A stretch of 62,666 nt of DNA, from NCBI GenBank assembly GCA_016793115.1, contig JAEUIN010000130.1, forward strand, positions 1 through 62,666, written 5' to 3'. Shown one piece after another: positions 16,149-26,714 of this stretch (position 1 is its first letter; each line of letters opens with the position of its first letter). The notes below the pieces were generated by a model, which did no database searches, had not been told where the DNA came from, and was given only the letters and a program-made list of their open reading frames with translations. Source of the DNA: Planctomycetaceae bacterium (GTDB lineage Bacteria > Planctomycetota > Planctomycetia > Pirellulales > PNKZ01). Position numbers and translations under genes: made by a program.

Positions 16149-16570
16149 TTGTTAGCACCATTGGCCGACGAACAAACATGGAATCGCCGCTTTTTGCTTC
16201 CAACTGCGCACGACGACGCATTCAACCCTCACCCTAGCCCTCTCCCTGACGCGACGCCATAAAAACTTGGAGCGCACGTCTCAGGGAGAGGGAATCGGAG
16301 TCGCGAGTGAATCGCGTGCGAGCAAAATACGCGACTCGGCCGGCCGCTTTCCATCGTCCGCACTTGCCCGGAATCCCAACGGGATTCCACGGCAAAGCCC
16401 GGAGTCGCGGTACGCCGCGCACTCCGGGTCGGGCGGCGCGCGATGTTGCCGAAACCCTGAAAGGGTTTCACAAGCTTCATTGGTCGGCAGGCCGCGCGCG
16501 ACGTGCTTACGGCTCCATGCAGACGGCGGGGATCAACCCCGCCGCTCGCTGCAGACTTTTGAAAGCCGGT
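16149..16570. repeat. Intergenic stretch built of four hairpins
   Basis: No gene is supported in these 422 bases, but four inverted repeats follow one another: CCCTCTCCCTGA (16238-16249) with TCAGGGAGAGGG (16281-16292); GAATCCC/GGGATTC with a 3-base loop (16371-16387); GAAACCCT/AGGGTTTC with loop GAA (16451-16469); GGCGGGG/CCCCGCC with loop ATCAA (16525-16543). They look like fragments of dispersed palindromic repeats. The last one lies just downstream of the Eis-like gene and may stabilise its transcript end. Confidence 0.6.
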
Positions 16571-18130
16571 CTAGACCAGCAAATCGTCGAGCGGCGGGCG
16601 CCAGAGGGGGAGTTGGGGGAAGAGCGCGGAGGCGGCGGCGACGGCCGTGGGGGAGGAGCTTTGGATGCGGCTCAAGGTTTCCGCGTCCGTGAGGTCGAGG
16701 TGGCCCAAGAGCAACCGCGTGAAGTCGGCCGGGTTGAGCTTGAGCCAGGTTTTGCCCGGCGTCGTGTTCATCAGCCGCACGCCGCGGCGCGACAGCGACA
16801 GCCGCGTGCGCCATTGGTTGACGATCAGGCCGAGCTCCAACGGCAGTTTGAGCGAGCGCGCCGTACCTACGGACGCGCCCACACCCGAGCACTCAGGCGA
16901 GCGCGCAGCAGGCGCGCGCGTCGTCGCCGCTTGCAGTCGGACGTCGAGCTTAGGCAACAGCCGCTGCAAGAACGCCGGCGGGTCCAACAGCTTCACCATC
17001 GACACTTCCCCTTGGCAGGCCTCGCCCCGTTGCAGCAGGCCTTCGGCTTCTTCGACGACCGGCCAGAGCCCGTCGTCGGGGGCCAGATGCAACCGCACCA
17101 CGTGATGGTCGCGCTCGATCGCGTCGCCGCAGGCGCGGGCCAAGAGCCGTTCGGCCGTGCCCGGATGGCGCGGCGAGGCGACCAGTTCGAGAATGCGATC
17201 GTCTTTCACGACGACGTAGCCGACGATCGAGTCGTCGTGGAAGTCGAAGTCGAACCGCTTCGGGCCGGCCAAGGCGACGAAAATCGTTTCCGCGGCTTGC
17301 CGGCCGACGAGCCAACGCCAATACGCTTCGGTGCGCTGAAGCGGACCGGAGGCGCGGCGGAGCCGATCGTCGTAGAGGCGAACGAGCGAGGGAAGTTCCA
17401 CATGCCGCCAGGGGCGGATGTTGAGCGTGTCGTCGGCCTCGTGGGGCGCGAAGCCGCGGGCCGAGAGCTGCGCGAGCAAATCGCGCGTGCCGACCGAGGC
17501 GTGGCTATGCCGCATGCAGACGACCCAATCGTTGCGGCGGAAGAAATGGGGCACCCGCGTCGTGAGCAGTCCGAGCAGCGAGCCTTCGCTGCGCATGACG
17601 TCGTCGACCCGATCGAGCAGACGGCGACCGTGGCCGCGGCCGCGATGCTCGGGGAGCACGGCCGTGCGATAGAGGAGCGAGGCGGGGAGATCGTCGCCGT
17701 CGAACCGGACGACGCGCGAAGCGACATGGGCGTGGCCGAGGAGCTGCGGCCCGCGCTTCAGCAGCACGCGATCGCACGGTTCGTAGAAGGGATCTTCGAG
17801 CGAGGCGGAGAACTCATCGCGCGAGGGAGCTTGGAACACGGCCGACAACAACTGCTGCACGGCCGGATGATCACCCGCGGAGCCGACGGTGACCTCGGAG
17901 CGCTCGGCGGCCGACTTGGGAGAGGCAGTCGCGGCGGACGTCGATGCGGGCAGGCCGGCGACGACGCCGAGCGGCCAGACGTATTCGGCGGCGTCGGCGG
18001 CAGGCGGAACGGAGTGCGAATTTCCGCCGTTTTTCGCCGGTTTTTTCGCGGAAGCTGTGGATAACGTGTCGGCAGACGAGGCGGCGGCCGACGGGAGCGA
18101 GGGGGCGGCGAGAGATGTGCCGAGGCGCAT
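16571..18130 (-). CDS. Eis-like multidomain GNAT acetyltransferase
   Basis: A 519-aa protein with a low-complexity Ala/Ser/Lys-rich N-terminus (about 1-80), a GNAT domain at about 80-210 with acetyl-CoA loop LYRTAVLPEHRGRGHGRR, a second GNAT-like region (about 230-380, containing FHDDSIVGYVVVKDDR), and an SCP2-like C-terminal domain (about 400-519). The order GNAT-GNAT-SCP2 matches the Eis family, whose mycobacterial member acetylates amines of aminoglycosides and proteins. Substrate here is unknown. It is the third gene of a minus-strand group (glycosyltransferase, 556-aa unknown, this gene) with 55 bases before it. Confidence 0.75.
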   Translation of the reverse strand: MRLGTSLAAPSLPSAAASSADTLSTASAKKPAKNGGNSHSVPPAADAAEYVWPLGVVAGLPASTSAATASPKSAAERSEVTVGSAGDHPAVQQLLSAVFQAPSRDEFSASLEDPFYEPCDRVLLKRGPQLLGHAHVASRVVRFDGDDLPASLLYRTAVLPEHRGRGHGRRLLDRVDDVMRSEGSLLGLLTTRVPHFFRRNDWVVCMRHSHASVGTRDLLAQLSARGFAPHEADDTLNIRPWRHVELPSLVRLYDDRLRRASGPLQRTEAYWRWLVGRQAAETIFVALAGPKRFDFDFHDDSIVGYVVVKDDRILELVASPRHPGTAERLLARACGDAIERDHHVVRLHLAPDDGLWPVVEEAEGLLQRGEACQGEVSMVKLLDPPAFLQRLLPKLDVRLQAATTRAPAARSPECSGVGASVGTARSLKLPLELGLIVNQWRTRLSLSRRGVRLMNTTPGKTWLKLNPADFTRLLLGHLDLTDAETLSRIQSSSPTAVAAASALFPQLPLWRPPLDDLLV

Positions 18131-18185
18131 AGCCAGAATCCCTTCTGTTTGTCAAGAGCGATCCGTTCGCCCGCAAGTTTTACCG

Positions 18186-19856
18186 TCAGTGCCGGCCAAT
18201 ATCCAGCAGAAAGTTACGTAAATCCTGTTCGGGAAACAGCCACGCGCTGTATTCGCGCGAGCCGAGCAATTCACCAGTGCGCGCCTCGACTTTTGTTTGC
18301 GCGTGAATTTCCCGCCACTTTCGCAACTGCGGCTCAAGCAACGAAGCGAGCGCGGCGTTGGCCTCTCGCAGAGCATGGCAGCGCGTTTTTCCGTTTTCGC
18401 GCGTCGGCTCCACCGCGAGCCAATGCGCTTTCGCGGCGATTGCGGAGCGGGCCTGCTCGGCCGCGGCCGGCGCGAGCGCGGCGAGATCGAGGAACCGCTC
18501 GGCGTGGTACTGCAGCTCCCAGAGCCGCCGGCGGGCCGTCGCTTCGTCGACGGGGTTGCCGGCGAGCGGAGTCGATTTCGCGGCGACGCGGGCAAGCGGC
18601 AGGCGGCGCGTCGCGGTGACTACGGCGAACTCGGGCGGCTCGACGCCGAAGTAGCGGCGGGCGACGGCGTCGGTGAGTTCGTCGTATTTGCCGCCGCCGA
18701 TGCCGTGGAGGAACAGATCGCCGAGCACGAGCCGGGCGTACATCGTCGTGATCAAGGCCCGGCTGCGGAGCTTGATGCCCCGCCGCGCAGCTTCTTCCAG
18801 CGCGTCGACGGCGGCGGCCGGTCGGACGCGAAGCGTGACGGCGCCGCGGTCGGTGAATTCCACTTCGTCGCCGACGGAGCGGGCGAACGCATGACGACGG
18901 CGCGGAGCGTCGGCGGTCCAAATCCAAAACGGCGCTTCGAGCCACTCGCCGTCGGCCGCCAATTCGGGCACCGGATGGTTCGCGCTGCGGACGCCCTCGC
19001 GGCGGCGGAAAGCGGCCAGCTCGGCATTGTGAATCGCGACGAACCGCGCGAGATCGCCGGCCAGATGGCCGACGAAGCGGCGAAAGTGCGGAGAATCGCA
19101 GAGCGCGCTTTGCGGCAGTTCGAGCGTGTTGAGCCCCCACGAGCCTTCGAGACGATGACGGGCCCGCGCTATGGCCGCGCCGATGCGCCGAGTTGCGGCG
19201 GCTTGAGCGACGACGTCGGGCCAGAACGAGCCGAGCAACGGCGGACCGCTCTGCGACTCGGCGAGGAGCGGTTGGATCGCGGCCGTGGCACGGTCGCCGA
19301 AACTGCCGAAGAGGGCCGCGTCTTGCACGCCGCGTTCTTCGTAGGGAATTTCCTCACAGGCGAGGTCGAACGGGATCGCTTCCACGAGCGGCTGGGCGAG
19401 GCTCCCGCTAGGCACGCGGAGCGAGGGGGATTTGAGTGTGTCGCCGTCGATCAGAATGTTGACTCCGATCGAAAACGTGGCCCCGGCGAGGGCGTCTAAA
19501 GCGAAGTTTTTGGCCCAAACTCCGGGGTGGAACAGCTCCGGCTGGTGCCCGGCGAGCAGCACTCGTGTAGAGGCTCCGATCGAAGCGGGGAGGGCGACGT
19601 CGCGGTAGGCCGAAGTGTAGGCGCGGGCGTCGCGCAGGAACTGCTCGCGGGCGGCGGCGGCGAAGCGCGCGATCGGCTCGCCGGCGAGTTCGAACGACCA
19701 AGCGGCACGCCGCGCTTGGTTCGACGCGACCAGTGCCGGCAGTTCGCTCCACGCCGGATCGATGAGCACGCCGCGGTCTTCGCGGGGCGCGCGGAGCTTG
19801 CGGCGGCCGTGCGGCGCCTCCGCTGCGAGGTCACCCCGGCCGCCTACGGAACTCAT
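18186..19856 (-). CDS. Conserved-looking 556-aa protein, possibly BshC-like
   Basis: The start is ATG at 19856, which overlaps the stop of the upstream glycosyltransferase gene by four bases (ATGA), so the two are translationally coupled. No signal or membrane segment. The segment RVLLAGHQPELFHPGVWAKNF faintly recalls the TGQQ-x-GLF segment of BshC, the cysteine-adding enzyme of bacillithiol synthesis, and the length (about 540) fits; this is only a hint. Further on are HSYALITTMYARLVLGDLFLH-like helices and VTATRRLPLARVAA. A PIG-L deacetylase (a BshB-type family) lies elsewhere in the window at 42754. Without a search I would call it hypothetical. Confidence 0.7.
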   Translation of the reverse strand: MSSVGGRGDLAAEAPHGRRKLRAPREDRGVLIDPAWSELPALVASNQARRAAWSFELAGEPIARFAAAAREQFLRDARAYTSAYRDVALPASIGASTRVLLAGHQPELFHPGVWAKNFALDALAGATFSIGVNILIDGDTLKSPSLRVPSGSLAQPLVEAIPFDLACEEIPYEERGVQDAALFGSFGDRATAAIQPLLAESQSGPPLLGSFWPDVVAQAAATRRIGAAIARARHRLEGSWGLNTLELPQSALCDSPHFRRFVGHLAGDLARFVAIHNAELAAFRRREGVRSANHPVPELAADGEWLEAPFWIWTADAPRRRHAFARSVGDEVEFTDRGAVTLRVRPAAAVDALEEAARRGIKLRSRALITTMYARLVLGDLFLHGIGGGKYDELTDAVARRYFGVEPPEFAVVTATRRLPLARVAAKSTPLAGNPVDEATARRRLWELQYHAERFLDLAALAPAAAEQARSAIAAKAHWLAVEPTRENGKTRCHALREANAALASLLEPQLRKWREIHAQTKVEARTGELLGSREYSAWLFPEQDLRNFLLDIGRH

Positions 19857-20611
19857 CCGGCACATTCCTCGCAGTTGGCGAGCGTACCGGTCCAAAGTTC
19901 GCCGGCCGGGCCGGTTTCGCCGAGGCGGGCGAAGCTGCGATCGAGCACGAGGTGATAGTACTCCAGCCGAGTCCAGCCGTTGTCGAGCGCCCCGCCGAAC
20001 GAGCGCTTTTCGTCGAGGTAGATCCGCGGCACCGGAATCTCGCGGATGCGGAGCTTGGCATGCGCGGCCTGCACCCACAGTTCCAGCGGCATCGCATAGC
20101 CGGCTTCGGTGATGTGGAGCTTCTTCAGGGCGTCGACGCGATAGGCTTTGAACCCGCAAAAGGCGTCGGTCAGCGAGAGGCCGAGGCGGCGATTGATTTC
20201 GGCGGTGAGTTGCTGATTGATCCGCTTGCGTTCCGGCGGGGCTTCACTGTCGCCGGGGTAGTTTTTCAGGTAGCGGCTGCCGCTGACGATGTCCCAACCG
20301 TCGCAGGCGGCGACGAAACGCGGGATGCGAAGCGGCTCGTGCTGGCCGTCGCAATCGATCGTCACCAGCACGTCGTAGCGGTGTCGCTGGGCGTAGTCGA
20401 AGGCCGACTTGAGAGCCGCGCCGTAGCCGCGGTTCTTCTGGTGCCGGACGAGATGGATGTTGTCGAGCGAGTCGAGCACTTCGGCCGTGCCGTCGGTCGA
20501 GCCGTCGTCGACGAGCAGGATCTCGGGACTGTACTTACGAACCTCTTCGACCACGCCTTGGACGTGGCTAGCTTCGTTGTAGACCGGCAAGGCGGTGAGA
20601 AAGCGAGTCAT
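19853..20611 (-). CDS. Family 2 glycosyltransferase, DPM1-like
   Basis: A 252-aa GT-A-fold enzyme starting at the ATG at 20611 (GAGG ribosome-binding site). Motifs are TALPVYNEASHVQGVVEEV at the N-terminus, ILLVDDGSTDGTAEVLD, RGYGAALKSAFDYA, and the metal-binding VTIDCDGQHEP; then SGSRYL and DAFCGFKAYRVDALKKL. No C-terminal membrane helices are present, as in the soluble dolichol-phosphate-mannose-synthase-like group. It probably transfers a sugar from a nucleotide donor to a polyprenyl phosphate or glycan intermediate. The stop overlaps the start of the 556-aa gene. Confidence 0.9.
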   Translation of the reverse strand: MTRFLTALPVYNEASHVQGVVEEVRKYSPEILLVDDGSTDGTAEVLDSLDNIHLVRHQKNRGYGAALKSAFDYAQRHRYDVLVTIDCDGQHEPLRIPRFVAACDGWDIVSGSRYLKNYPGDSEAPPERKRINQQLTAEINRRLGLSLTDAFCGFKAYRVDALKKLHITEAGYAMPLELWVQAAHAKLRIREIPVPRIYLDEKRSFGGALDNGWTRLEYYHLVLDRSFARLGETGPAGELWTGTLANCEECAG

Positions 20612-21015
20612 CGAGCGGCCCTCGGGCAAGCGAGTGAGGAGGTGGCGAGACGCGGCCCCCCTCGGGAGCAGGCCCGCGCGTCGCAAGCTCGGCTTCCCTC
20701 TTTCGTCTCGCAGCAAATCGCAGGCCTCGAACGCCTTAAACCGCGGCGAGAACAAATCATTTTAGGTGGACCAAAGGTCAAGTCAACGCAGCGGACCGGC
20801 TTGCGTAATCGTTACGACGCACACTTCGATGCCGCTGCGCGACGGAGGTGACAAGTAGCCTTACCGGCGAGCCGGCGCGGTCTTACAGCGGTTTCCCAAA
20901 ACTTCGAAATGTCGCCCGGTGTGGAAACGGCAACGGGCTCAGCCGCGCCGCCGAGATGGGCGGTCCGCTGGTTGAGCCCGTCTCAAGGGAGGTGACAGCC
21001 GGCTTGTGCGGCGTG
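20612..21015. other. Intergenic stretch between glycosyltransferase and metG
   Basis: I see no supported gene in these 404 bases. The stretch lies upstream of the glycosyltransferase and downstream of metG, so it should contain the glycosyltransferase promoter. Bases 20773-20788 repeat 16 bases found at 3883-3898 (AAAGGTCAAGTCAACG). Confidence 0.4.
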
Positions 21016-23079
<2,064 letters not shown>

Positions 23080-23268
23080 AGCGGAATCACGGGCTTTCGA
23101 AGGGAAACGTGGGATTGTAGCCGACTTGGAGGAGGCTGCCTAACCACCCGGTTGAGTCAATGTGTAGACAGTCGACTTGCCATTATGAAATCAAAATGAT
23201 ACTAATTAAGTGACGTCTATTTGGTCGTAATGCTAATCGAGTGTCGCGTTTTTCATGGTTTGTGCGCT

Positions 23269-25194
23269 ATGTTGTCGCAAAAAGATTCCGTCTCCGATGC
23301 CGCGTTGGCCCAAGATGTCCTGCGGCTCGCCTTAGAAAACAGTTCTTCCTCCGGCGCGTTTCTCCAAGCGGCGCTGGCCCGCTGGGTCGTCCTGCCCGGT
23401 TCCGACTACGCGGCCATCGTCCGCAATGTCGACGGCCGCTGGACGGTCGCGGCCGCCTACGGAGCCAATGCCGCGGGCCATAGTTCCGCGCTCCCGGCGT
23501 CGCTCCTGGCCGACGCCCTCGATCGCGAAGCGGCCGCCTCGGCCGGGGCTTGGCTTGTCGTCCCCCTCGATCGCCGCACCCTGCCCGGCGAGTTGCTCGC
23601 CGTGCACCTTTCCGACTCCTCCCAACTCGCTCGTGTTGAGCAACTGACGCAGCAAGCCGTGCCGACGTTCGCGCAAGCGATCGTCTCGGTGCGTGCCGCG
23701 GAGAAGCAGCGCCGCAGCGGCGAACGCTTGGCGACCCTCTTGGAAATCTCCGGCCGTTGGAATCAGGCCCAAGAGATGGAGCCGCTGCTCACGCAAATGG
23801 CCGAAGCGGCCACAAAAATGCTCGCAGCCGATCGGGCCAGCATCTTCCTGTGGGACAAGCCGAACAAGCTCCTCATCGGCCGGCCGGCGCTCGGCGTCGA
23901 AGGGGGCGAGTTGCGGATCCCCGACGATAAAGGCGTCGTGGCCGACGTACTCCGCTTGCGCAAGCCGCAGCGCGTCGATGCCCGCTTCGGCCAGGAGCAG
24001 ATTTCCCGCGCGGTCGACCAGAAGCTCGGTTACCGCACGCGCACGCTCTTGGCCGTCCCCCTTGTTTCGCGGCGCGGCGAGACCTTGGGCGTGTTCGAAG
24101 TGCTCAACAAGCTCGACGGCGACTTCTCCGACGACGACGAACAGGCCCTCGTCGAACTCGCCGCCCATGCTTCGACGGCGCTCGAGAATACCCAAGAGCG
24201 CGAGCGCCTGCTGCAATCGCGGCGGCAGCTCGCGCTTGAAGCCGCCTCGGGCGTGCGGCTCATCGGCGAGTCGCCGGCAATCGAAGCTTTGCGCTCGACG
24301 ACCGGTCGCGTCGCCGACACCGACTTGGCCGTACTCATTCTCGGCGAAAACGGCACGGGTAAGGAAGTCGTGGCCCGCACGATCCACTATCTCAGCGCAC
24401 GGCGCGATCAGCCGTTCATCGCCGTCAACTGTGCGGCGCTCACGGAGACGCTGCTGGAAAGCGAGCTCTTCGGCCACGAGAAGGGAGCGTTCACCGACGC
24501 CCACGAATCGCGCCCCGGCAAATTCGAACTTGCCTCCGGCGGCACGCTCTTCCTCGATGAAATCGGCGATCTCAGCCTCGGCGGCCAAGCCAAGCTGCTG
24601 CGCGTGCTCGAAGAAAAAGTCGTCGTTCGCGTCGGCGGCTCGAAGACGATTCACACCGATGCCCGCGTCATCGCGGCCACGAATCAAAATCTCGCCGAGA
24701 TGGTTCGCGAAAAGAAGTTCCGCCAGGATCTCTATTTCCGGCTGAACGTCGTCTCGATCAATTTGCCGCCGCTTCGCGATCGGCCCGGCGACGTCATCCT
24801 CTTGGCCGAACATTTTCTCAGCGACTTCGCGAAGCGAGCCCGGCGCAAGGTGCCGCAGCTCTCGCCGACCGCGAGGCGTCGTTTAGAAACGTACGCTTGG
24901 CCCGGCAACATTCGTGAACTTCGCAACGCGATGGAGCGTTTGGCCTATCTGTGTCCGGGCGAGAAAATCGAGGCGGAAGATCTGACGTTCATTCTGGCCG
25001 CCGGCGGCGACGCCCCGGCCGCCGTGCCGGACAACCTGCCGCTCAGCGAAGCCACCGATTCCTTCCAAAAAGCCTACATCCTGCGGGCCATCGAGCGTTC
25101 CGGCGGCAATATGAGCGAAGCTGCCGAACGGCTCGGTCTTCACCGCTCGAACCTGTATCGTAAGATGCGGCAACTCGGGATGCCGACGAGCTAG
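23269..25194 (+). CDS. Sigma-54-dependent transcriptional activator with GAF domains
   Basis: A 641-aa enhancer-binding protein. Residues 1-140 look like a weak N-terminal sensory region, about 150-320 is a GAF domain ([26 protein letters not shown]), and about 325-565 is the AAA+ domain with Walker A GENGTGKE (from residue 359), the sigma-54 contact loop GAFTDA (from 406, one change from the canonical GAFTGA), Walker [11 protein letters not shown] and the arginine-finger region. A Fis-type helix-turn-helix ends the protein ([21 protein letters not shown]). The ATG at 23269 is chosen because the upstream leader looks non-coding. The targets and ligand are unknown; the gene precedes the membrane/DUF58/BatA group. 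Confidence 0.92.
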   Translation: MLSQKDSVSDAALAQDVLRLALENSSSSGAFLQAALARWVVLPGSDYAAIVRNVDGRWTVAAAYGANAAGHSSALPASLLADALDREAAASAGAWLVVPLDRRTLPGELLAVHLSDSSQLARVEQLTQQAVPTFAQAIVSVRAAEKQRRSGERLATLLEISGRWNQAQEMEPLLTQMAEAATKMLAADRASIFLWDKPNKLLIGRPALGVEGGELRIPDDKGVVADVLRLRKPQRVDARFGQEQISRAVDQKLGYRTRTLLAVPLVSRRGETLGVFEVLNKLDGDFSDDDEQALVELAAHASTALENTQERERLLQSRRQLALEAASGVRLIGESPAIEALRSTTGRVADTDLAVLILGENGTGKEVVARTIHYLSARRDQPFIAVNCAALTETLLESELFGHEKGAFTDAHESRPGKFELASGGTLFLDEIGDLSLGGQAKLLRVLEEKVVVRVGGSKTIHTDARVIAATNQNLAEMVREKKFRQDLYFRLNVVSINLPPLRDRPGDVILLAEHFLSDFAKRARRKVPQLSPTARRRLETYAWPGNIRELRNAMERLAYLCPGEKIEAEDLTFILAAGGDAPAAVPDNLPLSEATDSFQKAYILRAIERSGGNMSEAAERLGLHRSNLYRKMRQLGMPTS

Positions 25195-25220
25195 CGCTTT
25201 GCGAGGCGTAATTCTCAAGG

Positions 25221-25285
25221 GGTGCCACGGGTGGCTTGTCCACCCGTGCTTTAAAACACTGGTGGGCAAGCCACCAGTGCCGCCC
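25221..25285. repeat. REPIN-like inverted doublet (family 2)
   Basis: Two related hairpins in inverse orientation: CACGGGTGG/CCACCCGTG (25226-25248, loop CTTGT) and CACTGGTGG/CCACCAGTG (25257-25279, loop GCAAG). The outer flanks GGTGC and GCCGCC are roughly mirrored, so the whole 65 bases is nearly one large palindrome with centre TTTAAAA. It sits 27 bases after the sigma-54 activator stop and may also act as a transcript end. Confidence 0.85.
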
Positions 25286-25332
25286 GCGGTCGATGAATTG
25301 CGAATCTTTCCTACCGGTGAAGCGACACGCCC

Positions 25333-25686
25333 ATGACCTTTCTGCTCGGTCCGCTCGTCGTGTTGGCGTTTTTCGGAGCGATGGAGGCCGCCTCGCGGTT
25401 GCTGGGTTTGCCGCTTTCGATTTTCGGCGCGCTCGGGGCCGTGCTCCGGCAAACCGATGAACCACGGCTGCAACGACGTCAAGCGCTCGTCATGCTGCTC
25501 TTCGTGGCCGGCGTCGTCGCTTTGGGGGGCGGTGCGTTTTATATGTCCTCCGGATTCGTCTCGACGTCCATCGTCGTCGTCACGCTCGTCGGCAGCATGC
25601 TGCTCACGCTTTCAGGCCATCTCGGCACGCGCACGCTGCGGGCGATCGGCCGCAGCGAAGCCAAGAAACGGGAACGCGGCGAATAA
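25333..25686 (+). CDS. Small three-helix membrane protein, unknown function
   Basis: A 117-aa protein with hydrophobic segments at about 2-20 (FLLGPLVVLAFFGAMEAA), 50-72 (ALVMLLFVAGVVALGGGAFY) and 78-98 (SIVVVTLVGSMLLTLSGHL), and a charged C-terminal tail. No motif recognised. It lies between the sigma-54 activator and the DUF58 gene, in the place where a MoxR ATPase gene is often found in related operons. Confidence 0.65.
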   Translation: MTFLLGPLVVLAFFGAMEAASRLLGLPLSIFGALGAVLRQTDEPRLQRRQALVMLLFVAGVVALGGGAFYMSSGFVSTSIVVVTLVGSMLLTLSGHLGTRTLRAIGRSEAKKRERGE

Positions 25687-25820
25687 TCCGCGCCGTCGAG
25701 CGGTCGGCGGGGCCGTGGTCGCACGTCGCGCTAAAAGTCGCCTCACTCTCCCATTCTGACAGTCGTAGATCGGTGGAGCGTCGCCCTCCCGGTTCGTTCG
25801 CCCTGCGGTAGAATGAACCC

Positions 25821-26714
25821 ATGACCGCCGCGGAAAAGTACCTCAAGCCGGAAGTCGCTCGGCAGATCTCGCGCCTGGATCTGCGCGCGCAGTTCATCGT
25901 CAAAGGCTTTCTGCAAGGTTTGCACGCCAGCCCCTATCAGGGCTTCTCGGTCGAGTTCAGCGAGCATCGCAAATATGCTCCCGGCGACGACCCGCACGAC
26001 ATCGATTGGCTCGTCTATGCCAAGACCGATAAGTACTACGTGCGCAAGTACGAAGCCGAAACGAACATCACCGGCTATCTCACGATCGATCTCTCGCGCT
26101 CGATGGGCTACACGTACGAGAAGGAGACGACGAAGTTCGACTACGCCGTGTGCCTGGCGGCGGCCCTCTGCTACCTCATGGTGCATCAGCAAGACCCCGT
26201 CGGGTTGGTGACGTTCGACGAGAAGATTCGCGCCAGCGTGCCGCCCCGCTCGAAGCGCACGCAACTCGGCACGGTCCTCTCGCTGTTGGCCAATCTCAAG
26301 CCGACGGGCAAAACCGACGTCGCGAAATGCCTCGTGCAAACGGCGGCGATGTTGCGGCATCGGAGCCTCGTAATGATCTTCAGCGACCTGCTTTGCGACG
26401 TCGAGCCGGTCGTCAAGTCGCTGCAGCGGCTCCGCCACGGCGGCCACGACGTCATTTTGTTCCACATTCTCGACGAGGCCGAAGTCGAGTTTCCGTTTCA
26501 CGGCATCTGTGAATTCGAAGAGCCGGAGTCGAACGACCGGCTCACGGTCGACGCCGACTCCTATCGCCGCGACTACCTCAACGAAATCAAGAAATTTCGC
26601 GACACCTATCGCCAGGAGTGCGCGCAGAACGGCGTCGACTACGTGCCGCTGCACACGGGGATGCAGTTCGACAAGGCCCTGACCGAATACCTCGTGCGCC
26701 GGCGAGGACGCTGA
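25821..26714 (+). CDS. DUF58 protein with VWA-like fold
   Basis: A 297-aa protein. The DUF58 signature is FSEHRKYAPGDDPHDIDWLVYAKTDKYYVRKY, followed by a von Willebrand A-like domain with the MIDAS-type motif TIDLSRSMGYTY. No membrane segment. In MoxR/BatA operons the DUF58 protein is a chaperone-like partner of a MoxR AAA+ ATPase that helps insert cofactors or assemble complexes. Its TGA (26712-26714) overlaps the ATG of the BatA gene at 26714, so the two are translationally coupled. Confidence 0.9.
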   Translation: MTAAEKYLKPEVARQISRLDLRAQFIVKGFLQGLHASPYQGFSVEFSEHRKYAPGDDPHDIDWLVYAKTDKYYVRKYEAETNITGYLTIDLSRSMGYTYEKETTKFDYAVCLAAALCYLMVHQQDPVGLVTFDEKIRASVPPRSKRTQLGTVLSLLANLKPTGKTDVAKCLVQTAAMLRHRSLVMIFSDLLCDVEPVVKSLQRLRHGGHDVILFHILDEAEVEFPFHGICEFEEPESNDRLTVDADSYRRDYLNEIKKFRDTYRQECAQNGVDYVPLHTGMQFDKALTEYLVRRRGR

